The notes beneath the pieces were generated by a model. The model was not told the origin of the DNA, made no database searches, and saw nothing but the letters and a program-made list of their open reading frames with translations. Source: Laburnicola sp. R22_1 (Eukaryota; Ascomycota; Dothideomycetes; Pleosporales; Didymosphaeriaceae). From it: a stretch of DNA of 64,000 bases. The stretch covers positions 1,922,001 to 1,986,000 of the forward strand of contig JACONQ010000001.1 in NCBI GenBank assembly GCA_014281115.1. Reading direction: 5' to 3'. The translations under genes and the position numbers were made by a program. Positions 34,981 through 44,709 of the stretch are shown here, one piece after another; the stretch's first letter is position 1; each line of letters starts with the position of its first letter.

Positions 34981-36514
34981 CGGAGGTGCCTTTCAAAAGT
35001 TTTTGCCCACCTTGGCGAGCAGGGGTATGCGCCACATTCCAGATCGGGAAGCATCTCCGAGTTGACGTGGCCACTTCTCAACCTCAGGCCTTACCCTCTG
35101 TAACTACTACTCTCTGTCAATTGATCTATCTAGTACTGTCGCTATGGTTCATCACGATAACTCTACTCGTGCCACGGTAGTCGTTCTTAAGGCTATAGGC
35201 AAGTCAAACAATGAGATCACCGGACTCACTAGAATCGAGAAGCGTACAATCAACTCTATATACGCGCGAGCAATCAAGCGAGGTTTCGATCCAGGCCAGC
35301 GGCCGCTGAAGCTTGAAGATAAGCATCTTGAAAACGCCTATCGATCTGGCCGGCCATCAAAGCAATCTGAAGTCTCCGAGAAAGTAGTCAACACCGTACG
35401 CACTGATCGATATGGGCGAGAGAAGTCTTGCGCTGACGTTGCTGGCGCACTTAGCCAAGAAGGATTCAATATCTCAGCTTCCACAGTCTGGCGAATCTTA
35501 AGGAAGGCAGGCTTCAAGAAGACCAAGCCAACGAGGAAGCCTGGGTTAACAAAGCAGATAAAGGAGGATCGATATAAGTGGTGCCAGGCCCATCAAGACT
35601 GGACGCTTAAAGATTGGAAGAATGTTATCTGGTCAGACGAAACGTCTGTTGTTCTCAACCATAGGCGTGGAGGATATCGAGTATGGAGGAAAGCAGATGA
35701 GGCCTTCGTACGGAGCTGTATTCGTGAGAGATGGAAAGGCTACTCTGAATTTATGTTTTGGGGCTGTTTCTCGTACGACAAGAAGGGCCCCTGTCACTGC
35801 TGGACGCCAGAAACAAAGAAAGAGAAGGAGGCTGCTGCTGCTCAAATTGATAAACTGAACAAGGAGCTTAAGCCTATCAAAAAGGCTGAGTGGGAGCTTA
35901 AGAATAGCATGCGTCGCCTAGGTCTCCGTACCAAGCCTGGACGGCTGCCCCAGTGGAGATGGAACCAGAGGACTGGAAAGCTCAGCCAAGGCAGTGGCTC
36001 AGGAATTGACTGGTACCAGTACCAGACAACAATTCTGCTGCCAAAGCTTATTCCTTTTGCAAAGCAGTGTAAGGCTACGCGGCCTAGAACAGTTGTACAG
36101 GAAGACAAGGCGCCTTCTCACAACCACTACGTTCAAAGCTATATATATAGCATTCATGATGTTAAGAGGATTATCTAGTGTGGTAACTCTCCTGATTTGA
36201 ATTCTATTGAGCCTTGCTGGCCATGGATGAAAAGGGCTACTACGAAGAAAGGAGCTCCTAAGAATAGAGCAGAGGCAGTACGGGCATGGGAGCAGTGCTG
36301 GAGAGAGCTGCCTCAGGAGAAAATACAGGCTTGGATTGAGCGGATTCCATACCATATAGAACAGATCCTTGAGCTCAATGGAGGCAACGAGTATAAGGAG
36401 GGTCGGAGGCTCAGGAAGCCAGAGCTAGAGCCAGCCGGAGAACGCTCTTAATTAGGAATAGCACAGAACCCCCTGCTCGCCAAGGTGGGCAAAAACTTTT
36501 GAAAGGCACCTCCG
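34981..36514 (+). mobile_element. Tc1-like DNA transposon J, nearly intact, little RIP
   Basis: Inverted repeats start CGGAGGTGCCTTTCAAAAGT and continue with TTTTGCCCACCTTGGCGAGC. TA is duplicated on both sides (34979-34980 and 36515-36516). Length is 1534 bp. Base composition is balanced and CpA/TpG words are common, unlike everything around it. It is inserted in the transposase frame of element I and can be removed at the TSD to restore that frame. It is related to element K at 42009-43565. Confidence 0.95.
35144..36451 (+). pseudogene. Tc1/mariner (DD34E) transposase of J, one nonsense codon
   Basis: A 435-codon frame is open except for one TAG at 36176-36178. The N-terminus (MVHHDNSTRATVVVLKAIGK) carries helix-turn-helix regions (about residues 10-45 and 85-125, with SGRPSK as the linker box). 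The catalytic triad is present: Asp in VIWSDETSVV, Asp in QEDKAPSHN, and Glu in SPDLNSIEPCW. There are exactly 34 residues between the last two, giving DD34E. An unusual basic insert of about 110 residues (KKEKEAAAAQIDKLNKE...) separates the first two. The TAG sits where the relative K has TGG (WCGNSPDLN), so one G-to-A change in CpA context on the opposite strand inactivated it. Without the stop it would be full length. Stop-free frames on the other strand at 35338-36355 are shadows. Confidence 0.92.
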
Positions 36515-37362
36515 TACCCGATGCTAAATCGAGCTACTTACAGCTCATAAAAGGTGCTAAACTTATGCTCTACTATAGTGTACTTTAAGAGACCCGCATT
36601 AAGGAACTTAAGGAGCAAATTAAGGTTCTAACAAAGCAAAAAACGCGTAAAAGAAAGCGCATTTAGAAAGGTAGAACGCTAGGCTTTGCTTAGGGAGCAG
36701 ATTTAGGAGTAGAAAGCCCTTCTATTAGGGTGAAGTTGTCGAAAAGGGCGCGAGGTAGTAGTAAGGGAGAGGCAGGTCCCTCAACACAACGCCGCTGTGG
36801 GAGGTGCGGAGAGCCTGGGCACAACGCAAGAACCTGTTAGATAGATAAAGAGATAGAGGAGGAGTTAGATATTACCCTTAGCGGCTTATTTTCAGATAGT
36901 GTTAATAGTAAATCAGAGTGACTTTATTATAGGTTACTATAAGGCCAAAAATAACGGGTTAACTTCATCTTGCAATAGTACGCACTCAGTGACTAAAAAT
37001 TAGATAAAGTACTACTTAAGATATAGTATGCTTCACTGCGAATCATAATAAGTATACTATATATTGCCTACATATAGTATGGTAGATAATATATCGTATA
37101 TTATAGGGAGTCTTGTTGTAAGTTCGTACTGCCAAGAAAGACTCCTTAGCTTTACGCGGCTGCAGCAGCCGCGCAAAGAGGCTGCACGATGTAAAAAGTA
37201 GATTAAATAGTAACTTGGTATATTATAAGTTATAGTAGGTTATTATGAGTCACTATAAAGTAACGTTGGTGATGTTCTATAATAAGTTATGAGGGACCTC
37301 GAAGTTGCCAAGAAAAACTGTCCGGCGGACTAATCTGTCCGGGCTACTGATAGAATATGTTA

Positions 37363-37856
37363 TAGGTTTAACTAATTCTTAGTAATACTTGCCTATTCTA
37401 TTTTCTACTCTACTATTCCTACTATATTAAATTTATATATACTTAAGGAGTTAACGCACCTTACTCTTATACTTATAGAACTCTAGCTAGAAAGTATATA
37501 TATTAATAAAGTAGTAATACTATAATATACTAAGACGCTAAGAGGTATATTTAAAGAGATAGGTATATAGCACCTAAGAGGCCTTCTAGATCTATACTAG
37601 GTGTAGACAAATTTCTAAATTATCTAGCTTTAGAAGGTTAGCCTATAGCTGCTATATAAGTAGTTATATAATAGTAATAGTTTAGCGTACATAGTATATA
37701 TAGTAGAGCTCTAGGATCTTTGCCTACTAAAGAAGCACTTTTAGGATAACTATAACTATCTTAATATATATTACTATATATAGTTAACTACTATTAAAGA
37801 GAATAATAATAAGAGGTACACACACTAGTACTTTTACCTACTTACTACTTATAATA
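37363..37856 (+). other. Decayed coding-like stretch, family not recognised
   Basis: One + strand frame reads KSIYINKVVILxYTKTLRGI, IGIxHLRGLLDLY and VYIVELxDLCLLKKHF, broken by TAG/TAA only. It resembles a gag-like or uncharacterised transposon protein. Element L is inserted at its right end. No assignment is made. Confidence 0.3.
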
Positions 37857-39976
37857 CAGTAGGGTGACACAAAAAAAGCACCTAATACAAAGATATCTTT
37901 TTAAAAGTTATATAACTAAGTGAGTTTTAATACTATCTAAATAAAAAGTATACAGTTTTAAAGAGGGAATAAAGGAGATTAAGATTAGGTACTGGTTACG
38001 TGCTTACTAAGCAGGGTCCTTGAGGTATCTATCTCTAAACTTAGTGTTTCTACAAAGTCAATTTTTAAGACGTTATGACTTTTTTATTTAGTATGCTACT
38101 AGGCTAATGTTTTTACTAGCTATTCTAGGCCTAGTGTAAATTACGTAAGCAAAATTTCGGAGTACTTATATAACTTAATTAAGAAATTATTTAACGTTAA
38201 ACGATTACGTGATTTTAAAAGTTAATTAAATCACGTGATTTATTACTAAGATTATAGTATAATATAATATCTTTTGTCTAGTAAATTTTCTCTTTTGTAT
38301 TTCCTCGAATGGAGCCAAAATTGTCAAAACTCGAAAGTTAAGTTTCTTTACTTAAAAAAGCAAATACTTCTAATTCTACTATTGCTACTACCCTTAATAA
38401 GCCTCTACAATCTATTAAGACTGCTATTAGACGTATTAATAAGAAAAATAAGGGAGAGAACTTATTAAAAGGGGTAAAACAAGGGAGAGTAACTAAGATT
38501 ACTTCTATGGAGAAAAGAGTTATTAATGGGAATTTAACTAAAAGCCCTAAGAAGACAAATAAGAGGCTATTAGAAGAAAATAGTTTTGGCTTTACTAAGA
38601 GGACGTTACAGAGAGTTTTAAAAGGAGAAGACTATTCTTTTAACGTCTCTAAGAAAAAGGCCTATTTAACTAAAGAAAGAGCTAAAAGAAGAGAGTTCTG
38701 GGCTAAAGAGATAGTTAAGGAGCTAGAAAATATTAACTTTGCTAAAGTTATATTTTCTGACGAGTCTACTATCCAAAGGGGGTATGGTAATAGGCAAGAA
38801 TATATAAGAAAAAGGGGAAAATCGAAAATTGGGTCTGAATAGTGCAAAAATCGAACAACTAGTAAGTCATTAATTTTTTTTAAATTCTAGAATTATAGCG
38901 CCCTTTTTTCTCTATAATTGGGCTATTTTACCTTTTTTATATCTTTTTTTTGAGCTAGTACTAATTCACTGAAAGGGCGAGATATTTCTATCTCAGTCTG
39001 GGGCTGTATTTGGATTGGAGGACGTTCTAAACTAGTGTTTTTAAGGGACCCTATTAAAACTAGGACCTTTAATAACACTAGATATATACAGGAGTGTTTA
39101 AATCCTATCTTAAAACCTCTTTAAAAAGAGGTAAGTAAAGTACCCCTTTTTCTTCTTTTTTCTTTTTTCTTTTAATATATAATATATATATATATATATT
39201 ATATTTTTTATAATCTTATTCTTTATACTAATTATCACTAGGCTGTAAATTTCAACAGGATAATTCGAAGATTCACGGAACTCCACAGGTGAAAAGGTGG
39301 TTTTCTAGGAATAAAGTCTTTGTTTTTGGGCATCCACCCTATTCACCAGACTTAAATCCTATAGAAAACGTTTGGAGTCTATTAAAAGATAGGCTAGAAA
39401 AAAGAAATAGGGCTTCTTTAGGCTTTGGCACTAGTAAATCTAGTATAGAAGCCTTTAAAAGAGCTATACAAGAGGAGTGGGATTTAATTCCACAGGAGGC
39501 TATAGATCATTGTATACTATCTTTGCCTAAGCGTTATAATGACGTTATAGAGGCTAAAGGATGGTATACTAAGTACTAGTTATATATTATTTACTAGCTC
39601 TATCTAATTGTTTAATTTTAATTAGTTTTTATCTTTTTCCTTATAATTATTATTTCTATGAATAAAACTATAATAAACATTAAGTTATATAGTCCTTATA
39701 GACAAAACTATAATATATATAAGTTATAGAATTTTATCTACGTAGCAAGAAAAGGTATATAGGGTCAAAGTTTTAAGAAAAAATTCTCTTAACTTTACTA
39801 AGATACCTCTAGTTAGCGCTGATTACTAAGCTCTTACTAACCTTCTATGCTAAATTCCCTAAACGTTCTCCTTAAAACGGTATACTTTTTATTTACATAG
39901 TATTAAAACTCACCTAGTTATATAAATTTTAAAAAGATATCTTTTCACTAGGCGCTTTTTTTGTGTCACCTTACTG
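37857..39976 (+). mobile_element. Tc1-like DNA transposon L with about 110-bp inverted repeats
   Basis: The ends start CAGTAGGGTGACACAAAAAA and are flanked by TA (37855-37856 and 39977-39978). The inverted repeats extend for roughly 110 bases (to about 37966 and from about 39868) and include AAAAAGTATAC and GTGAGTTTTAATACTAT. Length is 2120 bp. The transposase on the + strand is only lightly damaged. Confidence 0.93.
38309..39579 (+). pseudogene. Tc1-like (DD34E) transposase of L, probably with two introns
   Basis: ATG 38309 starts MEPKLSKLES; a TAA replaces a Gln at codon 11. The frame is then open to TAG 38840. Helix-turn-helix parts are at residues 25-60 and 70-110 (TKRTLQRVLKGE). The first Asp is in VIFSDESTIQRGYG. 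A probable intron runs 38862-38996 (GTAAGT...CTCAG), and exon 2 has WGCIWIGGRS and NNTRYIQECLNP. A second probable intron starts at 39131 (GTAAGT) and ends near 39258. The last exon has DNSKIHGTPQVKRW, then YSPDLNPIENVW, with 34 residues between Asp and Glu. It ends at TAG 39577-39579. There are three premature stops, all RIP-like. Exon borders are inferred by family similarity and splice words. Confidence 0.8.
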
Positions 39977-39978
39977 TA

Positions 39979-40815
39979 CTATATAAATATACTAGTAGTA
40001 ATAATAATAATAATAATAAAATAATAACGAAAACTAAGTCTTTTAAAAGAATAAGTAATAAAGGGATAAAAGGAGCGTGCGTATAGCGACGCGATATAGA
40101 GTAACCTAAGAGTAATTACTAGTATCTATAAAGAGATATAAATAATAAACTATTACATTACTATATAATATCTATAGTTAAAATTTTCGTTAAAGGTAAT
40201 ACTATATATCTAGTAGTAATATCAATAGTATCTTTAGAGTAAAGAATAGATATAGCAACCTTAAGGTCTTGCATAATAGTTAAATATATTATATAGTAGA
40301 TAAATAAATACTTAATCTCTAGTTATAGATTTTATATTATATACACGTATGCAACTATATATTATACTATTACTTTAGTACCTAGTATATTTTATAATTA
40401 ACTATCTCTAGTAGAAGGGGCTAATTTGCATATGCTAACAAATAGTTCCTAGCCTAACCTATTAATTTCTAAACTACTTTACTTTTTTAAATACGTTTTT
40501 AGCACACCTATAGCTTTCTCTTATAGTGTTGTACTATATACTAAAAGGTCTGCGATATTTCTCTTCCTACTAACGCGTTACTATTAGCAGAACCGTTACT
40601 TTATAAAGAGATACAAATAATAAACTATTGTATTACTATATAATATTTATATTAGAATTTTTATTAAAGATAATAGTATAGTATATAATACCTTTTAATA
40701 GTAGTTATATATAAACACAATGTTAAAGTGGAGCTTTAAAACTATAACGTTATTAATAGTTTAGTATATTTCTAGAAGCTTATCTTTATTCTTTTTAATA
40801 ACGTCCTTTATATAT
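39979..40815. other. AT-rich degenerate region with a TAA microsatellite and an 78-bp direct repeat
   Basis: A (TAA)7 tract lies at 39999-40019. A segment of about 78 bases (AAAGAGATATAAATAATAAA and following) at 40126-40203 recurs at about 40598-40675 in the same direction. No protein family was recognised. The region separates element L from the integrase part of gypsy A. Confidence 0.5.
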
Positions 40816-42008
40816 ACATTATATAATTATATTATAAGCCTTCTAGGTAGAATATATAGGTAAGTAGGGGATATATTATAAAGTTAGTTAACACTATTAC
40901 TAGCCTAGTATAATAAATATACTAGCTTATTATATGCATAACTGCGTTATATACTATTGCTTAAAGCTATTTAGAAAATAGAAATAAGGACTTTTACGCC
41001 TACTACTAGTACTAAAGCGATTTTAAAAAGACATTTCTATTAACTTTATTATACTATTACTAGAGTATATATATAGTAAAGTTATATATTGTTATATTAT
41101 AGTTATTATTAATCGCCTCTTAAAGTAGTATAAATATATTATACTACTATTACTAGATATTAAGGTTGTTATTAGGGCTTTTATTAAATATATCTAGCGT
41201 AAGAAAAAATTCCTAGATACTATTATCTTAAACTATAGTGCCTAGTTTATATTTTACTTTTAGCGCAAGCTCTATAAAAGCGTTAGTACCTAACCTATAC
41301 TTATAACTACTTTTTACCTAAAGAGTAATAGACAAACTAAGATTATAAATACTTTTTACCTAAAGGGTAATAGACAAACTAAGATTATAAATACTTTTTA
41401 CCTAAAGGGTAATAGACAAACTAAGATTATAAATACTATTCTTAAGGCATATTTGCGCTATTATGTTAATTATATATAAAATAACTAGATTAACTAGTTA
41501 CTTATTATATAGCTTGCTATAAATTATAAAGAAAACGTATCTACTAATATTGCCCTATTACTTATAACTAAAGGCTATTTGCTATAATAGAGTTTTAAGT
41601 CTATTACTTTAGTTACTATAATAGACTACTATAAGCGGTTATAACGTAAGAATACCTAATATATAGTCTAATATATTAAGGATATTATACACTTTATAAA
41701 TAAGAACTTAGTTTAGGCCTAGTCTAAAATAGAGTTTTATATAAATAAGAGACGCTAACCTATACTAGCGTATACTATAGAGGATATAGTCTATCTTAAC
41801 GCTTATAATATTCTATTTTTTTAACTAAGTAAAGGTCTAGATGTTAAGAATCTAGAACTATTTCTAATTATAAAGGTGTATAATAATTATATATATTAAC
41901 TTAAGCTCCTAACTAGCTACTATAATATCTATTTATAGTTTTACGCCTAGCTACTATATAATACTCCTAACACTATCTACTTACCTAATAAGAAAAACAT
42001 AGTTACTA
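40816..42008 (+). pseudogene. Gypsy integrase (zinc finger and DDE core), probably element A part 5
   Basis: The frame gives a zinc-binding region (VEYIGK, YYKVS, HYYxPSIINILAYYMHNCVIYY at about 40850-40965). GLLRLLLVLKRF and KDISINFI (first Asp as Asn) follow. The core reads VIINRLLKxYKYI, LDTIILNYSAQFIFYFxRKLY, and then a triplicated YLKxNRQTKIINT segment. AYLRYYVNYIxNN and KGYLL complete it. This is the HHCC-DDE integrase of a Ty3/gypsy element on the + strand. No separate RT lies upstream, which supports it being the 3' part of A. Element K interrupts it at 42009. Confidence 0.75.
41308..41433 (+). repeat. Three tandem 42-bp repeats inside the integrase frame
   Basis: The unit begins TACTTTTTACCTAAAGGGTA and is 42 bp, so it keeps the reading frame. 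Copies are at 41308-41349, 41350-41391 and 41392-41433. Copies 2 and 3 are identical and copy 1 differs by one base. Each encodes a version of the integrase motif that normally reads YHPxTDGQTERVN and should occur once. Confidence 0.95.
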
Positions 42009-43565
42009 CGGAGGAGCCTTTCAAAAGTCCTTGCTGACAGGGGTATGAGAGCCAAGTCAGCCACACGACAGGGGTGTTCTGAATGCAGTAATACGTCCGA
42101 TTCATGCAGCAGCTATCTAACTCTCCCAATATTTCGACCTTCTTTACACTCATTGCCGCCTTCTAACTTAATAATCTTCTGAATATGGATAGGAATACGT
42201 TCAATCCATGCCTGAATCTTATCCTAAGGCAGCTCCTCCCAGCACTGCTCCCACACACGTACTGCCTCTGCTCAGCTCTTTAGTGCCTCTTTCTTTGTAG
42301 TACGCCTCTTCATCCCTGGCCAGCAGGGCTCGATCGCGTTTAAATCAGGTGAGTTCCCACACCAGAGTAACCGCTGAACGCCCTCCCAGCTATATACATA
42401 GCTCTGTATGTAGTAATTATAGGCAGGTGCCTTATCCTCTTAAACAACTGTTCCTAGCCGTTCAGTTTGACATTGCTTTGCGAAAGGAATTAACTTTAGG
42501 TATAAGATAGTTGACTGATATCGATACCAGTCAATTCCTGATCCCTGGCCCCGGCTAAGCTTGCCAGTCTGGGTGTTCCACTTCCATTGAGGTCGTCGGC
42601 CAGGCTTTGTACGCAGACTTAGACGCTGGATACTAGTTTCAAGCTCCCACTGGTTCTTCATAATAGGCTCTATCTCCTTATTTAATTCCTTAATCCTCTA
42701 AACAGCAACCTCTTTCTCCTTCTTTGTCTCTGGCGTCCAGCAGTAACAGGGCCCTCGCCAGTCATATGAGAAGCAAGCCCAGAACATAAATTCAGAGTAG
42801 CCTTTCCATCTCTTCCGGATACAGCTGCGTACAAAGGCCTCATCTGCCTTCCGCTATATTTGGTATACTCCCCTTCTATAAAGAAGAACAACTGACGTCT
42901 TATTAGACTAAATAACATTCTTCTAATCCTCTATTGTCCAATCTTGATGTTGAAGACACCAGTTAAGTTGATCCTTCTTTATCTTCTTTGTTAACCTAGG
43001 CTTCCTTGTTAGCTTGGTCTTTCTAAATCCTGCTGCCCGCAGGATCCTCTATACTAAGGTAGCTAATATCTCGAATCCTTGTTGACTGAGCGTCCCGGCG
43101 ATATCAGCGCATGATTTCTCCCGTCCAAAGCGGTCGGTGCGTACAGTGTTAACAACTCTCTCAGAGACTGTAGCTAGCTTTGACGGCCTGCCAGAGCGCG
43201 AAGCATCTTCAAGATAGCCATTATGAATCTTAAGTGGCCGTAGGACTGGGTCGAATCCCCGTGCGATAGTTCGGCTGTATATTGAATCGATTGTCCGCGT
43301 CGGAATTGTTGTTAACTCATGGATCTCATTACTTGATTTGCCAGTAGCCTTAAGGGTGACAACAAGCGCACGGGTAGGGATATCGTAGGGAGCCATAAGA
43401 TTGTAGAGATGTACGGAGTACTATGTGGAGTACTGAGGACAGAGGCACAAGGAAAATAGCCAAGAGCGCAGAGGCCACGTAAGCTCGGAGACGGTTCCTA
43501 ATCAGGTATGTGGCTGACTTGGCCCTGATACCCCTGTCAGCAAGGACTTTTGAAAGGCTCCTCCG
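42009..43565 (-). mobile_element. Tc1-like DNA transposon K, relative of J, partly RIP-mutated
   Basis: Inverted repeats start CGGAGGAGCCTTTCAAAAGT and continue CCTTGCTGACAGGGGTAT. TA flanks both sides (42007-42008 and 43566-43567). Length is 1557 bp. The end layout is the same as J but the inner TIR sequence differs, so this is a sister family rather than a copy. It is inserted between the integrase core and the chromodomain of a gypsy element. Confidence 0.93.
42113..43396 (-). pseudogene. Tc1/mariner (DD34E) transposase of K, several nonsense codons
   Basis: From ATG at 43396 (MAPYDIPTRALVVTLKATGK) one frame runs about 428 codons to TAG 42113-42115, with premature TAG/TAA at Gln/Trp codons and no frameshift. 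Helix-turn-helix parts with SGRPSK are clear. The first catalytic Asp region reads VIxSNKTSVV (Asp to Asn, Glu to Lys), so the active site is also changed. The second (EDKAPAYN) and third (WCGNSPDLNAIEPCW) sites remain. It is close to the J protein over the whole length and shows that J needs Trp at its stop. Confidence 0.9.
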
Positions 43566-43567
43566 TA

Positions 43568-43809
43568 TAGATATACCTATTATTCTACTAGCTAGTCTAT
43601 AAGACTATTATGTTAACTCTATTATTAATAGCAAATTTAACTACTATTATAAGAATTCTTTAATAGATAATAAGAAACTACTTATATATAAAGTTAGGTA
43701 TAAAAACTCTTCTAAATAGAACACTAACTCTAAGTAGTAACTATATATAGATATACTAGATTGCGAAAAAATTATAAAGAAGTACTATTATAATAATAAT
43801 AGTAAAGCG
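43568..43809 (+). pseudogene. Gypsy chromodomain, decayed (probably element A part 6)
   Basis: The frame reads YYVNSIINSKFNYYYKNSLI, then LLIYKVRYKNSSKxNTNSK, LYIDILDCEKIIKKYYYNN. This is the pattern of the C-terminal chromodomain of fungal gypsy elements (xYLVRYKGxxEWN...WQPYxD...EYHxRYPxKPG). It lies directly right of element K and is cut on its right by the MITE at about 43810. Confidence 0.7.
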
Positions 43810-44219
43810 GGTTCACACGTACTAGGCTAGTAAATAGGTTCAGAGTACTTAAGTTAGGTATAGAGTTAGGTTAGAGTTGTATAGACTATAGGTATAGGTT
43901 AGATTAGGTTACACAGACTTTAGGTTAGGTTAGGTTAATTATATAAGACTCTAAATCTAATCTAACCTAATCTAACCTAATTACGTAAGACCCTAGCCTA
44001 ATTATATAAGACCCTAGCTTAATTTAACTTAGTTTAATATTATTTAAAATATATTTTTAATTAATTATAATAGCTACTTATTACAGACTAAATAGGTATA
44101 CTAGGGTTAGGTTAGGATTAGAGTCTTACGTAATCTAACCTAACTCTAACCTAACCCTACTTACGTAAGACCCTAATTCCAATCTAACCTATACCTATTT
44201 ACTAGCCTAGCACGCGCTA
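43810..44219. repeat. MITE with TTAGGT-like internal repeats
   Basis: Terminal inverted repeats contain CTAGGCTAGTAAATAGGT (left, from about 43821) and its complement ACCTATTTACTAGCCTAG (right, to about 44210). Inside are many direct and inverted TTAGGTTAGGTTA / TAACCTAACC words and repeated TACGTAAGACCCTA. There is no coding sequence. The exact ends and TSD are uncertain by about 10 bases. It interrupts the 3' end of the gypsy frame. Confidence 0.78.
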
Positions 44220-44709
44220 TATAAGAATCTAGCATTATAGAAGAACTTTATAGTAATATATCTAAAGAATAATAAAGTAGAAAATTCTAAGCTTATTGCC
44301 CCTACGCATATATATAGAATTAAAGTATCTTTTAAAATAATTTTATATTATAAAGCTACTAGAATAGATACGTAGAGCTCCTACTAATTAGATTTCTTAG
44401 ATAATCTTTTAGATAATATCTCTCTCTCTAGGCTACATCTAATAAAGACGTCTAGGTTATCTTATTTTAGCTATAACTACTATAACACATAGTAGTAAAG
44501 CGCTTACTTTACTAGCTTATATACTAGAAGAGGTTATTTATAATAGTCTATTATAATATTTCTAGATAGTCTTAAATAGTTCTAAATAGTCTATAATATT
44601 TTATAATAAATTATAATAGTTTATAATATTTATTAAGCTACGCGATTAGCGCCCCTAGTATATTTTCTTAGTTTGCCTCGCTAGAGCTAAGGCCTTTAAA
44701 AGGGGGGAA
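44220..44709 (+). other. Gypsy A tail with polypurine tract
   Basis: Decayed sequence after the chromodomain ends in the purine run AAAAGGGGGGAATAA at 44698-44711. This is the expected plus-strand primer just before a 3' LTR. The A element's 3' LTR should therefore start at about 44710. Confidence 0.55.

Larger units (their letters stand above)
33691..36921 (+). pseudogene. Pogo/Fot1-type transposase of element I, interrupted by J
   Basis: The frame starts MSQQYDALLS at 33691 and shows a psq-type helix-turn-helix start (LQRAATAYNIPKSTLSN). A CENP-B-like part follows (YILNLDSRGFAPQLGKVEDM). The DDE core includes DIYNFNKIGF, where the first Asp is changed, and LILDSYKSHHS for the second Asp. 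At FIRSL (34980) the frame is cut by element J and TA. It resumes at 36517 as PDAKSSYLQLIKGAKLM. It ends with basic residues and an intact CCHC knuckle, CGRCGEPGHNARTC, before TGA 36919-36921. Several TAA/TAG codons and the J insertion make it inactive. Confidence 0.88.
33611..37360 (+). mobile_element. Pogo/Fot1-type DNA transposon I (split by Tc1-like J)
   Basis: Terminal inverted repeats of at least 50 bp start ACATATTCTATTAGTAGCCC and contain CCGGACAGATTAGTCCGCCG. They are flanked by TA (33609-33610 and 37361-37362). Total length is 3750 bp, of which 1536 bp is the inserted J plus TSD, so the native element was about 2.2 kb. The transposase is on the + strand. RIP is milder here than in the gypsy elements. 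Confidence 0.9.

Noticed and set aside
35338..36355. Several stop-free frames of 60-118 codons on the minus strand and in other + frames
   Set aside because: They lie opposite or inside the well-supported Tc1 transposase of element J and have no domains of their own.
43810..44219. Interstitial telomere
   Set aside because: The repeats are TTAGGT/TTAGGTTAGG rather than regular TTAGGG, occur in both orientations and lie between terminal inverted repeats; a MITE explains them better.
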